The notes: generated by a model not told the origin, from the letters alone. A stretch of DNA of 64,000 nt from Pedobacter frigidisoli (GCF_004331675.1 NZ_SJSN01000003.1:288575-352574); one strand, 5' to 3'. Shown: positions 1-9,348, numbered from the stretch's first letter. Numbers and translations are program-made.

Positions 1-1227
1 TCGGTAGAGCGTACGTTCAGATATTCCAAGTTCTTGTGCTGCAAATTTACGCTTGCCCTTATGTTTTTTCAATGCTTTTTTTATCAGGTCAGATTCCTTA
101 TCAATTAGTGATAAAGATTCTTCAACCTCTTCTGCATCATGAGCAAAGTAATCGGCATTGCCATTATTGTTGTTATTATTACTACCGTTTGGTGTTGGCT
201 GCTGAATGGTAAAGGCATGTTCTTGGCCAGCTGGCAATTCTACGTCTCTGTAGAGTTGATTGATGTACTGTGGATTATCAGCCAAAACCGTTGCCGTATT
301 TCCACCATGTTGAATGATTTCTGCCACCAATTTTTTAAGCTCCACCATATCCTTTTTCATATCGAAAAGCACCTTGTACAAAATATCTCTTTCTGTAAAA
401 TCTTCTTTCGATTGAGAATTGATAGTCATTGGCAAGTTACTGCCAGCTTCATTTGGAATATAGTTTAAAATTGCCTGTCCGGTTACGTTTCTTTCTTTCT
501 CTAAAACGCAAATTTGCTCGGCGATATTCTTTAACTGTCGAACATTACCCGGCCAGCTATAATTGGTTAAAATTTGTACTGCATCTGGCTCTAAATGCAA
601 AGCCGGACTGCGATATTTATCACTAAAATCGGCAGCAAACTTTCTAAACAATAAATAAATATCCTCTTTACGCTCATGCAAAGCAGGAATGCGCAATGGA
701 ACAGTATTTAATCTGTAGTATAAATCTTCACGGAATTTTCCGTTTTTAACGCGGTTATAGACATCAACATTGGTGGCTGCGATAATCCGAACTTCTGTTT
801 TTTGAACTTTTGATGAACCAACGCGTAAATATTCGCCACTTTCTAAAATCCTCAACAAACGGGCCTGAGTACCCAAAGGTAATTCGGCAACCTCATCTAA
901 GAAAATTGTTCCGCCGTTGGCAACTTCGAAATAACCTTTACGGGCTTCGTGTGCTCCTGTAAACGAACCTTTCTCGTGGCCAAATAATTCTGAATCGATT
1001 GTTCCCTCAGGAATGGCGCCACAATTTACGGCAATAAAAGGCCCGTGTTTGCGGGCACTCATTTGATGGATAATTTGCGAGAAAACCTCTTTACCACTTC
1101 CACTTTCACCAGTAATTAACACCGACATATCGGTTGGCGCTACCTGGCTTGCAATATCGATGGCACGATTAAGTAACGGCGAATTGCCAATAATACCGAA
1201 CCGCTGTTTTATATTTTGTGTATCCAT
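1..1227 (-). CDS. Sigma-54-dependent transcriptional activator, Fis family (3' end beyond window)
   Basis: This is an AAA+ enhancer-binding protein that remodels RNA polymerase carrying sigma-54. I read 409 codons from the ATG at 1227 to the window edge. Walker A is GESGSGKE (residues 40-47), the sigma-54 contact loop is GSFTGA (87-92), and Walker B is GGTIFLDE (105-112). The AAA+ domain starts about 10 residues from the N terminus, so there is no receiver or ligand-sensing domain in front. After it come an asparagine-rich linker (NGSNNNNNGN) and the start of a Fis-type helix-turn-helix ending in ISERTLYR, where the window stops. A GATACT-rich repeat lies directly before the start codon. In related genomes such a gene often sits between miaB and lptE, so lptE may lie just outside the window; that is inference. 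Confidence 0.93.
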   Translation of the reverse strand, partial: MDTQNIKQRFGIIGNSPLLNRAIDIASQVAPTDMSVLITGESGSGKEVFSQIIHQMSARKHGPFIAVNCGAIPEGTIDSELFGHEKGSFTGAHEARKGYFEVANGGTIFLDEVAELPLGTQARLLRILESGEYLRVGSSKVQKTEVRIIAATNVDVYNRVKNGKFREDLYYRLNTVPLRIPALHERKEDIYLLFRKFAADFSDKYRSPALHLEPDAVQILTNYSWPGNVRQLKNIAEQICVLEKERNVTGQAILNYIPNEAGSNLPMTINSQSKEDFTERDILYKVLFDMKKDMVELKKLVAEIIQHGGNTATVLADNPQYINQLYRDVELPAGQEHAFTIQQPTPNGSNNNNNNGNADYFAHDAEEVEESLSLIDKESDLIKKALKKHKGKRKFAAQELGISERTLYR

Positions 1228-1258
1228 TTATTAGTATTGAGTATCAGGTATCAAGACT
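1228..1258 (-). repeat. GATACT-rich start-proximal element, copy 1
   Basis: Read on the minus strand, this contains AGTCTTGATACCTGATACTC followed by AATACTAATAA, and it runs directly into the ATG at 1227. Closely similar sequences occupy the same position before hutI (51671-51701) and before the ABC ATPase gene (46121-46156). Confidence 0.7.
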
Positions 1259-1280
1259 GGGTATTTAATCAGACCAGCTC

Positions 1281-1362
1281 CGTCATTGCGAGGCACGAAG
1301 CAATTTTACTACTTGAGGTTTAGAGCGACCGCATTAGGATTGCTTCGTGCCTCGCAATGACG
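1281..1362. repeat. REP-like palindrome, family A copy 1
   Basis: Two perfect 24-bp inverted arms (1281-1304 and 1339-1362, beginning CGTCATTGCGAGGCACGAAG) enclose a 34-nt loop. It lies between miaB and the sigma-54 activator, which are both on the minus strand. It could form a strong hairpin in a read-through transcript. Related copies lie at 37258-37321 and inside the composite elements at 47129 and 48233. Confidence 0.9.
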
Positions 1363-1367
1363 AAACC

Positions 1368-2783
1368 TTAAACTATTCTTCCAATCAGCGTAGCTGATGT
1401 GCATTTTTCAATTAATACGTTTGCGTACTGGCCAGGCTTAACACCATCAATTGCAGGGAAAATTGCCATTGCTCCGCTATCTCCTCTTCCACAATAATCC
1501 TGGTCAGATTTTTTTGATGTTCCCTCGATTAACACACGAACCGTTTTGCCAATCCATTCTTGCAAACGCAATAATGAATGCGCTTGTTGCTTAGCTAAAA
1601 TTTCGGCCAATCTGCGTTTTTTAACTTCTTCGGGAATATCATCTTCTAGCTTACGGGCGGCCAATGTTCCTGGTCTTTCAGAATAAGTGAAATTATAGGC
1701 AAAATCATATTTCACGTAATCCAACATGCTCAAAGTATCCTGATGTTCTTCTTCAGTTTCGGTGCAGAAACCTGCGATGATATCGGTAGAAATTGCACAA
1801 CCTGGAATAATATTTTTAATCGCATCAATACGATTGATATACCATTCACGGCTATAAGTTCTGTTCATTAAATCCAAAATACGTGTATTTCCCGATTGAA
1901 CAGGCAAGTGAATATAATTGCAAATGTTATCGTATTTGGCGATGGTATATAAAACCTCATCGGTAATATCTTTCGGGTGCGAGGTAGAGAAACGAACTCT
2001 TAAATCAGGATTTATCAACGCTGTTTGTTCCAGCAATTGAGCGAAATTCACCGTTTCAGTTCCATCTTCCGAAGTCCAAGTGTAAGAATCTACGTTCTGC
2101 CCCAAAAGTGTAACCTCACGATAGCCGGCCTCAAATAAACTTTGTGCTTCTGCTACAATCGAATGTGCATCGCGACTGCGTTCTCTGCCACGAGTAAATG
2201 GTACCACACAGAACGAACACATATTATTACAACCACGGGTAATCGAAATAAAAGCAGTAATTCCGTTGCTGTTTAAACGAACCGGGCTAATATCTGCGTA
2301 AGTTTCCTCTCGAGATAAAAGTACATTAACGGCTTTATGGCCACTTTCTACCTGCTCAATTAGGTTAGGCAAATCACGATAAGCATCCGGCCCAACAACT
2401 ACATCTACCAAACGTTCTTCCTCTAAAAACTTAGATTTTAAACGTTCTGCCATGCAGCCTAAAACCCCAACAATCAACTTCGGATTACGACGCTTTTCTA
2501 CCCCAAATTGCGACAAACGATTCCTTACCCTTGTTTCTGCATTCTCACGAATGGAGCAAGTGTTGATGAAAATTACATCTGCTTCGTGGTAATCGCCAGT
2601 AGTCTCAAAACCTGTTTCAGAAAGGATAGAAGCCACAATTTCACTATCAGCGAAGTTCATTGCGCAACCATAACTTTCGATGTATAATTTACGGGCATCA
2701 ACTTTTATAGGCGTATCTAAAATTAAAGCTTCGCCTTGTCTGGTCTCATCGTGCGTCTTATCCTGTACTTGTAAATCAATCAT
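1368..2783 (-). CDS. miaB: tRNA-2-methylthio-N6-dimethylallyladenosine synthase MiaB
   Basis: MiaB is a radical-SAM methylthiotransferase that adds a methylthio group to i6A37 in tRNAs reading UNN codons. The 471-residue protein has the normal length and domain order. The N-terminal UPF0004 domain carries the three ligands of the auxiliary 4Fe-4S cluster (C40 in YGCAMNF, C76 in INTCSIRE, C110 in VLGCMAE). The radical-SAM motif is [11 protein letters not shown] (C185, C189, C192), and a C-terminal TRAM domain occupies about the last 65 residues. MiaB rather than the paralogue MtaB is favoured by [11 protein letters not shown] and the overall length. A good Bacteroidota promoter lies 24-56 bp upstream. 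The gene is followed on the same strand by the sigma-54 activator. Confidence 0.96.
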   Translation of the reverse strand: MIDLQVQDKTHDETRQGEALILDTPIKVDARKLYIESYGCAMNFADSEIVASILSETGFETTGDYHEADVIFINTCSIRENAETRVRNRLSQFGVEKRRNPKLIVGVLGCMAERLKSKFLEEERLVDVVVGPDAYRDLPNLIEQVESGHKAVNVLLSREETYADISPVRLNSNGITAFISITRGCNNMCSFCVVPFTRGRERSRDAHSIVAEAQSLFEAGYREVTLLGQNVDSYTWTSEDGTETVNFAQLLEQTALINPDLRVRFSTSHPKDITDEVLYTIAKYDNICNYIHLPVQSGNTRILDLMNRTYSREWYINRIDAIKNIIPGCAISTDIIAGFCTETEEEHQDTLSMLDYVKYDFAYNFTYSERPGTLAARKLEDDIPEEVKKRRLAEILAKQQAHSLLRLQEWIGKTVRVLIEGTSKKSDQDYCGRGDSGAMAIFPAIDGVKPGQYANVLIEKCTSATLIGRIV

Positions 2784-2806
2784 TATTTAAAAACTTTTGG
2801 GGATTG

Positions 2807-2839
2807 CAAAAATACATAAATAAAATTAAAAGTGACAAA
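2807..2839 (-). promoter_or_regulatory. Predicted miaB promoter (Bacteroidota type)
   Basis: On the minus strand the -33 element TTTG (2836-2839) and the -7 element TATTTTTG (2807-2814) are separated by 21 nt. This fits the Bacteroidota consensus TTTG/TAnnTTTG. It predicts a start near 2802 and a leader of about 20 nt before the miaB ATG at 2783. Confidence 0.65.
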
Positions 2840-2963
2840 TTGACATATTTAGTTTAAATGTTTACAAATCGATTATTTTAATGACCTTGTTCGTTTAAAC
2901 AAATGGCAATGAATTGGCTGTAAAACTATTCTAAACCGAGCAACTTGCCTGTAAAATTCATTG

Positions 2964-2983
2964 CCGTTGACTTCAGTCAACGG
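2964..2983. repeat. CCGTTGAC hairpin repeat, copy 1
   Basis: The 20-nt sequence CCGTTGACTTCAGTCAACGG is a perfect 9-bp inverted repeat around TC. It is preceded by ATTCATTG. The same unit with the same prefix recurs at 56947-56966, and a slightly diverged copy is at 3501-3520. Confidence 0.9.
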
Positions 2984-3055
2984 AACCGTTACACATGCTA
3001 ATTACCGTAAAATGATTTGGAAATTAATTCTCCGGTTTCTATAGTGGTCTGCAGC

Positions 3056-3104
3056 CCCGCTATCCCTACTGCCGTGAAAAACGGCATTCGTACTATCGGG
3101 TTTA
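3056..3104. repeat. CCCGCT/ATCGGGTTTA element (family D), short copy 1
   Basis: The element begins CCCGCTATCC and ends ATCGGGTTTA, with a small internal hairpin (TGCCGtgaaaaaCGGCA). It shares its ends with the elements at 8867, 16033, 47129, 48233 and 58808. It resembles the copy at 58808-58858 most closely, including the internal TGCCG hairpin. Confidence 0.75.
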
Positions 3105-3200
3105 TGAACAAAGGTTTTCATATACCATCAAAAAAAACCAAATGAACCGTAAGTCAAAGTTTTAAAATTAGCACCAATTTAAGTTTGCATCGAATTTTTA

Positions 3201-3381
3201 CCTCACCCTATCAAAGTTTTTGCATTGGCAACTATTATGCTGTCCCTCCCGATGTAAAATCGGGAGGGATTTAATGGACAGTGAATAATACACATTGGCT
3301 CAAGCACAGTCTCAATTTCCCCTCTATCCAAGGAGAAAGATGCAATGCCAAACAATAACCATTACCGTTCATAGGGTGAGG
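3201..3381. repeat. 181-bp MITE-like element with CCTCACCCTA ends (family E)
   Basis: Perfect 10-bp inverted ends, CCTCACCCTA at 3201-3210 and TAGGGTGAGG at 3372-3381, bound the element. An internal hairpin has perfect 11-bp arms (TCCCTCCCGAT at 3243-3253, ATCGGGAGGGA at 3259-3269). Partial relatives lie at 59842-59903 and 63575-63709. No coding capacity is visible, so if it is mobile it must be moved by a transposase encoded elsewhere. Confidence 0.75.
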
Positions 3382-3500
3382 TTTAGCTCAAAACACTTGG
3401 GTGAACAAAATTTTATTCTGCTTTAAAATGGTTCTCTTTATTAATAATAAATCCTCGATGAAATATATGCAGGGGTGAACAATCGCCCGTAAATTCATTG

Positions 3501-3520
3501 CCGTTCACTTCAATCAACGG
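3501..3520. repeat. CCGTTGAC hairpin repeat, diverged copy
   Basis: CCGTTCACTTCAATCAACGG differs from the unit at 2964-2983 by two substitutions, which weaken the stem. The prefix ATTCATTG is conserved. It lies 58 bp before the AsmA-like gene. Confidence 0.8.
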
Positions 3521-3578
3521 AACATACATTAAAAAACCTTTCTAGCCACTATCTGTTATTAAGCAATAACTTATAAAA

Positions 3579-5366
3579 ATGACAGCTCAAAAAAGAAGCC
3601 GGATTTGGATTTGGATAGGAAGCATTTTCGGTGTGCTAATTTTAATTTTAGCATTTGGCGCAATGTATTTAAGCGCCAAATGGAAGCCGCTACTCACCGA
3701 AAAAATAAAGGCTGGCGTTTACAATGGCTCGCATCATTTATATAAAATAGATTTCAAAAGCATCAATTTAAATTTAATTACCGGCAGTGTGGCGCTTCGT
3801 GAGGTTACGCTTACGCCAGATACATTAGTGTTCGATAGTTTGAAAACATTGAAGCTTGCTCCCGCACACACCTTTGAAATCAAGCTAAAAAAATTACAGA
3901 TAACACGGGTTGGCATACTAACAGCCTACTTCAAAAAGCGTGTTGACGTAAATGAAATTAGGTTGGATAAACCATCCATCAATATGGTTTTTAACAAGGT
4001 GCCTAAGAAAATTGATACCACCGAAGTTAAAAAATCGCTATACGAGCAGATATCGAAAACCTTTAAGTCTGTTCGTGTTCGGTTGGTTAAAATTGTAGAT
4101 GCCGATTTCGATTACATCAATAAAAGTGGTATTAAGAAAACCAAGAACTCCATCAAACACCTGGATATTACGGTTAAAGACTTCCTATTAGATTCCTTAT
4201 CAGGCAGCGATACCTCCAGGTTTTATTACACCAAAGATGTATCCTTTCAATTGGCTGGTTATAAATCCATCACCAAGGATAAAATGTATTCGATGAAAGT
4301 GGATACTATCAGCGGCTCTGCTGCCTCGAAAAAAATTACAGTGAAAGGGCTTAAATTAATGCCACTTTATCCAGAATTAACCTTTGCCAGAAAATATAAA
4401 ACCCAGAAGGACCGATACAATTTAGCCTTTGATAAAATAGAGTTTAATGGTGTAGATTTTATTGGCCTAAACACCGATGAAAAATTGCATGCAAAATCGC
4501 TGAGGGTTGGACCAGCAACGGTAGAGGTCTTTATGAGCCGAGAATCTCCAGCTCCAACAGGATTGGATAAAGGTCAAAACTATCCGCATTTGGCGTTGAA
4601 GAGATTAAATCTTCCCTTAATTATCGATACCGTAAAACTTAGAAACATCGATTTAAAATATTCAGAGTATAATCCAGCAAGCAAAAAGACTGGTTCGGTA
4701 AGCTTTAAGGCATTAACAGGAAACATCCTCAACGTAACCAATGATAGTCTACGATTAGCAAAAAACAACCATGCTAAAGCCGATTTAAATTCGCTTTTAA
4801 TGGGAACAGGTAAGTTTAATGTTAAAATCGATTTCAACCTGACCGACAACAATGGGGCATTTAGTTATAGCGGAACATTGGGCAAGTTCGACATGAAGCA
4901 GTTAAATTCCCTATCTAAAAACCTTGGTCTGATAGAAATCGAATCGGGAAATATTCAGCATATAGACTTTAAGGCAAATGGAAACTTAAGAACCGCAAAA
5001 GGCTCAATGAATATGCTCTATACCGATTTAAAAGTAAAACTGCTTTCGGATAATATTGATGGCGAGGGGACAAAAGAAAAAGGCTTTTTGTCCTTTTTGG
5101 CAAATACCATTCTAGTAAAGGATGAAAATCCTAAAAAGGGTGAGGCACCAAGAACAGCCACCATGACCAATACCAGAATAAATTCTGCCTCATTTTTTAA
5201 CCTGATGTGGAAAACGGTTTTTGTGGGAATAAAGGATATTGTAGGTGTTGGCGTTGTTCCAGAAAAAAACCCTGTTAAACAGCAAAAAGTGATCGCGAAA
5301 AAAATTAGGGAGCAAAAAAGAGCGGATAGAAAGGCGGCCAGAATAGCCAGAAGAGAAAAAAACTAG
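3579..5366 (+). CDS. AsmA-like membrane-anchored protein, tandem paralogue 1
   Basis: I recognise only a loose resemblance to AsmA/DUF748-type envelope proteins. The 595-residue protein has a short cytoplasmic start, one transmembrane segment (about residues 10-30, WIWIGSIFGVLILILAFGAM), then a long beta-rich extracytoplasmic region. A conserved C-terminal block (SFFNLMWKTVFVGIKDIVGV) is followed by a strongly basic tail (RADRKAARIARREKN). The neighbour at 5433-7250 is a clear paralogue throughout: LLTEKIK...LITGSVALREVTLTPDT here matches LLTDRIK...ILTGNATLQNVKIVPDT there. AsmA relatives act in lipid transfer or assembly across the periplasm; applying that role here is inference. Confidence 0.8.
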   Translation: MTAQKRSRIWIWIGSIFGVLILILAFGAMYLSAKWKPLLTEKIKAGVYNGSHHLYKIDFKSINLNLITGSVALREVTLTPDTLVFDSLKTLKLAPAHTFEIKLKKLQITRVGILTAYFKKRVDVNEIRLDKPSINMVFNKVPKKIDTTEVKKSLYEQISKTFKSVRVRLVKIVDADFDYINKSGIKKTKNSIKHLDITVKDFLLDSLSGSDTSRFYYTKDVSFQLAGYKSITKDKMYSMKVDTISGSAASKKITVKGLKLMPLYPELTFARKYKTQKDRYNLAFDKIEFNGVDFIGLNTDEKLHAKSLRVGPATVEVFMSRESPAPTGLDKGQNYPHLALKRLNLPLIIDTVKLRNIDLKYSEYNPASKKTGSVSFKALTGNILNVTNDSLRLAKNNHAKADLNSLLMGTGKFNVKIDFNLTDNNGAFSYSGTLGKFDMKQLNSLSKNLGLIEIESGNIQHIDFKANGNLRTAKGSMNMLYTDLKVKLLSDNIDGEGTKEKGFLSFLANTILVKDENPKKGEAPRTATMTNTRINSASFFNLMWKTVFVGIKDIVGVGVVPEKNPVKQQKVIAKKIREQKRADRKAARIARREKN

Positions 5367-5432
5367 TCAGACATTTTCTACAAATACTTTTATAAATGTA
5401 TATTGCTGATAAAAACATCCCGTATTTCTTAA

Positions 5433-7250
5433 ATGCCAGATACTAAAAGACGACGTTATAAAATTTTCAAATGGATTACGGGAACAGTACTCGCCCTTTT
5501 TATAATACTTGGTGGTATTGCATGGTTTTTAAATGTTAAATCTCGTCCGCTGCTAACCGATAGAATTAAAACGCTTCTATATAAATCTACCGATAGTTTA
5601 TACACCATCAGTTTTACTAAGGTTTCTACCAATATCTTAACCGGAAATGCAACACTTCAAAATGTAAAGATTGTTCCGGATACGCACCGATTTAGAGAAT
5701 TAATTACCCTGAAAAGGGCACCAAACAACCTATACACAGTCAGCTTAAAAAAGTTAGTGGTAAAACATTTTCATCCACTAACCCTTTACCGCGATCAGAA
5801 ACTCCAAATAGATGAAGTGCTTTTTGATAAACCTGAGGTGGTAATGATGAACCAGCAATTTGATTTTAACGAGGGTCGTGCTCCTCGTCCAATCAAATCG
5901 CCTTACGCCATGATTGCCAAAAACCTAAAGGAATTCAGTATCAAAAATATCCTTTTTAAGGATGTAAGCTTTAAATACGTAAATAATAATATCGTTAATG
6001 CTACTCCATTTTCTATTGATGATCTTAACATCACCTTGACAGACTTATTGGTAGATTCTACATCAGCAGAAGATCCCACTCGCTTTTATTTGTTAAAGGA
6101 TATTGTTATCAACCTCAAGAATTATGTTTATGCCACGCCCGATAAGATGTACAACATTAAGCTCGATAAACTTGATTTTAGGGCGACCACAGGCAAGTTA
6201 AGGATTAACAGTTTTGCATTTGAGCCGCTTTACGATGAAATGAAATTTGGCCAAGTTGAGGGTTATGCCAAGGAACGTTTCAATATAAAAATGAGCGATA
6301 TCCTTCTAAACGGAATAGATCTACCGCTTTACATTAGCAAGCAGGAACTTTGGGCCAAGGAAATGGCCATTTCCAACGGACTTGTTGCGGTTTTTAATAA
6401 TACAGGATTGCCCCAAAAAGCAAAGGAAAGTAAAATTGGCAAGTTTCCACATCAACTTTTGCAGTTGGTTAATGCGCCGATTTTGGTGCAGAAAATACAA
6501 TTGAAAGATGTTGATATCACCTATGGGGTTTTTAACAGCGAAAGCCAGCAGCGAGGCAAGCTTACATTCGAACATACCTCTGGAACCATAAAAAACGCTA
6601 CAAATCTCGAAAAAATCAAGGCTATAAATCCAGTGATGGATGTAAACCTTACTTCTTATCTTTTTGGGCAGGGCAAACTCGATCTACATTTCAAATTCGA
6701 TTTAACGGCGAAAGATGGTGCTTTTGATTATGATGGCGTACTCCATAGTTTCAATGCCCGGGTTTTAAATCAAATTACCAAACCTCTGGGCCTTGTGAGA
6801 ATAAACAGGGGAAGCGTAGATCAGCTTAAGTTTAACTTTAAGGCAAATGATTTGGGCGCAAAAGGCAAAGTTGCTTTCTCCTATTACGATCTTTCCGTTT
6901 CCTTAATGAAAAACGATCCGGGTAAAGATCACCTCGTAGCACGCGGACTACTCTCTATTTTGGCAAACGCCTTAATTATCAATTCAGAAAACCCTGGGCC
7001 CAATGGCAAATTGGTTACTGTAGATGTAGATTATGATCGCCCGAGCAACTCTTCCTTTTTTAATATGATTTGGAAAAGCCTTTTTATTGGCATAAAATAT
7101 AGTGTTGGCATTACCGAAGAAAAGCAAACCGTAATGCGAGAACATATTGCAAATTTTAAGGCCATGCAGCAAAGTCATAGGCAGCGTAAACAGAAGAGGT
7201 TACAACGCAGACAACAAAAAGAGCAAAGAGAACAAAATGAAAAACGGTAA
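5433..7250 (+). CDS. AsmA-like membrane-anchored protein, tandem paralogue 2
   Basis: This 605-residue protein has the same plan as its upstream neighbour: one N-terminal transmembrane segment (about residues 12-32), a long beta-rich region, the C-terminal block SSFFNMIWKSLFIGIKYSVG, and a highly basic, glutamine-rich tail (HRQRKQKRLQRRQQKEQREQ). It starts 66 bp after the first copy, so the pair looks like a tandem duplication in one transcription unit. The two copies have diverged strongly while keeping the ends and the GAFxYxGxL motif. A role at the inner membrane-periplasm interface is inferred from the AsmA-like architecture. LemA and DUF3137 genes follow 49 bp later. Confidence 0.8.
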   Translation: MPDTKRRRYKIFKWITGTVLALFIILGGIAWFLNVKSRPLLTDRIKTLLYKSTDSLYTISFTKVSTNILTGNATLQNVKIVPDTHRFRELITLKRAPNNLYTVSLKKLVVKHFHPLTLYRDQKLQIDEVLFDKPEVVMMNQQFDFNEGRAPRPIKSPYAMIAKNLKEFSIKNILFKDVSFKYVNNNIVNATPFSIDDLNITLTDLLVDSTSAEDPTRFYLLKDIVINLKNYVYATPDKMYNIKLDKLDFRATTGKLRINSFAFEPLYDEMKFGQVEGYAKERFNIKMSDILLNGIDLPLYISKQELWAKEMAISNGLVAVFNNTGLPQKAKESKIGKFPHQLLQLVNAPILVQKIQLKDVDITYGVFNSESQQRGKLTFEHTSGTIKNATNLEKIKAINPVMDVNLTSYLFGQGKLDLHFKFDLTAKDGAFDYDGVLHSFNARVLNQITKPLGLVRINRGSVDQLKFNFKANDLGAKGKVAFSYYDLSVSLMKNDPGKDHLVARGLLSILANALIINSENPGPNGKLVTVDVDYDRPSNSSFFNMIWKSLFIGIKYSVGITEEKQTVMREHIANFKAMQQSHRQRKQKRLQRRQQKEQREQNEKR

Positions 7251-7299
7251 AACTGTAACCTTTTTATATCTTTAATATCTAAACCTTAAAATTAAAGCT

Positions 7300-7857
7300 A
7301 TGATTATTGCCCTCATTATTATCGGAATCATCTTCCTTTTCGGAATTTTCTTTTACAATTCCCTTATCGGAAAGAGAAATCAAGTCACCAACGCTTTCTC
7401 TGCGATTGATGTAATGCTTAAAAAGCGATTTGATTTAATTCCCAACCTTGTAGAAGTAGTAAAACAATACACCAACTACGAACAAGAAACGCTTACCAAA
7501 ATTGTAGAGTTAAGGGCAAAAGCCACTTCTGGAAACATCAGCGATGCTGAAAAAGCACAAATTGATAGTCAACTGAGCAGTAGTGTAAAAGGCTTGATGG
7601 TAAATGTAGAAAACTACCCAGATTTAAAGGCGAATACAAACTTCATCAATCTACAAACCACTTGGACAGAAAGTGAGGAACAAATTGCGGCTGCCCGCAG
7701 AACTTACAATTCATCCGTAACGGATTACAACAATGCCATAATGATGTTTCCTGGGAGTTTTTTTGCTGGAATGCTAAATTATCAACCTATTCCTGTATTA
7801 GAAACTGCAGCAGAAGAAAGAAAAAACATCAGCGCAAAAGATCTTTTTAACAGTTAA
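7300..7857 (+). CDS. LemA family protein
   Basis: This 185-residue protein has a single N-terminal transmembrane helix (about residues 1-20) followed by the all-helical LemA core. The typical LemA signature is visible: YNSLIGKRNQVTNAFSAIDVMLKKRFDLIPNLVEVVKQY. LemA proteins have a short outside N terminus and a cytoplasmic four-helix bundle; their molecular role is unsettled. The stop codon overlaps the start of the DUF3137 gene by one base, which implies translational coupling. The LemA/DUF3137 pairing is common in Bacteroidota. Confidence 0.93.
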   Translation: MIIALIIIGIIFLFGIFFYNSLIGKRNQVTNAFSAIDVMLKKRFDLIPNLVEVVKQYTNYEQETLTKIVELRAKATSGNISDAEKAQIDSQLSSSVKGLMVNVENYPDLKANTNFINLQTTWTESEEQIAAARRTYNSSVTDYNNAIMMFPGSFFAGMLNYQPIPVLETAAEERKNISAKDLFNS

Positions 7858-8813
7858 TGCAATTCGGTATCGACACGAATGTAGCCCTGCAAAATGTATT
7901 GGCTACCATGGAAGTGGAGCGCAAAAAAATAGCCGCAGCACAAACAAAAGGCTATATTTTTCTTGGCGTTGGCGTAGTGCTAGCCATTCTTGGCTTTGCT
8001 TTGGGCTTCCCGATTCCAGCGGTTATCGGTGGCTTAATTCCCTGTATTTATGGTGGTGTTTTACTTTATCAAATTAGCGATGAATTAAGTGCTTATAAAA
8101 CGGCTTATAAAAATGATGTGATTGGCGCCGCACTTAAATTTTTAGATCAAAGCCTTACCATAAGTCCTAATCAAGGCATAGATTCATCAGAATTTGTTTA
8201 CACGCAGCTTTATAGCCAAGGGCCAGATCGTTACAAAACCGAAGATCTGGTTACCGGTTCTGCCGGGCAAACAAGATTCTATTTTGCAGAGGTTCATGCT
8301 GAATATAAAACGACGACGCAAACCAAGAATGGAACAAAAACGGAATGGCACGATATTTTTAAGGGAATTATTTTTGCTGCCGATTTTAACAAGAACTTTA
8401 AAGGGGTAACAATCGTTAAGCCAAAGGATTTTGGAAATGCGATAGGCGCTTGGTTCTCGAAAAATGTATTCTCATTCGGCAGTAATGATGTGGTACAATT
8501 GGAAAATCCCGATTTTACCAAGGCCTTTGTAACCTATGGAAGCGATCAGGTGGAGGCGAGATACCTTTTAACCCCTGCCATGATGGAAAGGATCTTAAAA
8601 CTAAACGCACAAAGCAGCTATAGCATCACTTTATCTTTTATCGAATCGAGAATGTACATTGCTTTTCCGCTGGATAGAAATTATTTTGAAGCACCGATTT
8701 TTAAATCATTGCTTAATCCAGATGCCTTAAATGATGATATCACCACGATAAAATTTATGTATGATATTGTTAAGGAGCTAGATCTTAACACCAGAATTTG
8801 GGGGAAGAATTAA
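7857..8813 (+). CDS. DUF3137 domain-containing membrane protein
   Basis: This is a 318-residue protein. Residues 1-30 are hydrophilic and are followed by two adjacent transmembrane segments (about 31-71: YIFLGVGVVLAILGFALGFPIPAVIGGLIPCIYGGVLLY). The remaining 245 residues form a soluble domain of the DUF3137 type, recognisable from FAEVHAEYKTTTQTKNG...WHDIFKGIIFAADFNK. Its start codon overlaps the lemA stop (TAATG), so the two are almost certainly co-translated. The function is unknown; the fixed partnership with LemA suggests a shared membrane process. Confidence 0.85.
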   Translation: MQFGIDTNVALQNVLATMEVERKKIAAAQTKGYIFLGVGVVLAILGFALGFPIPAVIGGLIPCIYGGVLLYQISDELSAYKTAYKNDVIGAALKFLDQSLTISPNQGIDSSEFVYTQLYSQGPDRYKTEDLVTGSAGQTRFYFAEVHAEYKTTTQTKNGTKTEWHDIFKGIIFAADFNKNFKGVTIVKPKDFGNAIGAWFSKNVFSFGSNDVVQLENPDFTKAFVTYGSDQVEARYLLTPAMMERILKLNAQSSYSITLSFIESRMYIAFPLDRNYFEAPIFKSLLNPDALNDDITTIKFMYDIVKELDLNTRIWGKN

Positions 8814-8866
8814 TACCGCGATATTTATTTGTAAAGCAAGGGCAGTAATGCTTAGGTGAGTTTGTT

Positions 8867-8924
8867 CCCGCTTTTGCTCCAACAAAGCAGAAAAAGCTTT
8901 TGGTTTCCACGGCAATCGGGTTTA
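8867..8924. repeat. CCCGCT/ATCGGGTTTA element (family D), short copy 2
   Basis: It begins CCCGCTTTTGCTCCAACAAA and ends GGCAATCGGGTTTA, the same ends as the longer copies at 47129 and 48233 but without their nested REP palindrome. It sits between convergent genes, DUF3137 (plus) and a receiver gene (minus). Confidence 0.75.
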
Positions 8925-8982
8925 GTTTACTTCTGTATTGCTTCTAGGTTGGGTTTTGTATTGCCTTATGAAAAGAAATAGG

Positions 8983-9348
8983 CTAACTCAAATGCTTCTT
9001 AACAATTTCCTCAAGGGCAGCAATATCAAATGGCTTAGAAAGATAACTGTCAGCACCAGCTTCATCAGCAAGTGAAGAAATATCATTGTTGGCAGAGAAA
9101 TAAATCACAGGAATATGTTTTAAATCAGGGTGTTGCTTCAATGCTCTAGTTGCCTGAATCCCACCTAAATCAGGTAACCAGTTATCCATAAAAATTAAGT
9201 CTGGCATATAATCCGAAACCTGTTTTTCAATATCATTAGCAGTTTCCGATGTTTTAATTTCATAACCTGCATCTTCTAAAATGAAAGTACACAAATCGAG
9301 GATATCTCGGTTATCATCAAACACAAAAACTTTCTTGGCAATTATCAT
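8983..9348 (-). CDS. Single-domain response regulator (CheY-like)
   Basis: This is a 121-residue stand-alone receiver domain. The acidic pair is DD (residues 11-12), the phospho-acceptor is D55 in LIFMDNWLPD, the switch position is S86 in VIYFSAN, and the conserved lysine is K106 in YLSKPFD. With no output domain it probably acts through protein interaction or as a phosphate sink. It is the last gene of a six-gene minus-strand operon with two histidine kinases, CheR and CheB, and starts 23 bp after the CheB stop. Confidence 0.93.
   Translation of the reverse strand: MIIAKKVFVFDDNRDILDLCTFILEDAGYEIKTSETANDIEKQVSDYMPDLIFMDNWLPDLGGIQATRALKQHPDLKHIPVIYFSANNDISSLADEAGADSYLSKPFDIAALEEIVKKHLS

Larger units (their letters stand above)
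2784..3578. other. 795-bp intergenic region packed with small repeats
   Basis: This gap between divergent miaB and the first AsmA-like gene holds no credible coding sequence. It holds the miaB promoter, two copies of the CCGTTGAC hairpin (2964-2983 and 3501-3520), a short CCCGCT/ATCGGGTTTA element (3056-3104) and a 181-bp element with inverted ends (3201-3381). Nothing else stands out. Confidence 0.7.

Noticed and set aside
139..626. Two overlapping plus-strand open frames
   Set aside because: They are opposite-strand shadows of the sigma-54 activator, whose protein has a full set of family motifs through this interval.
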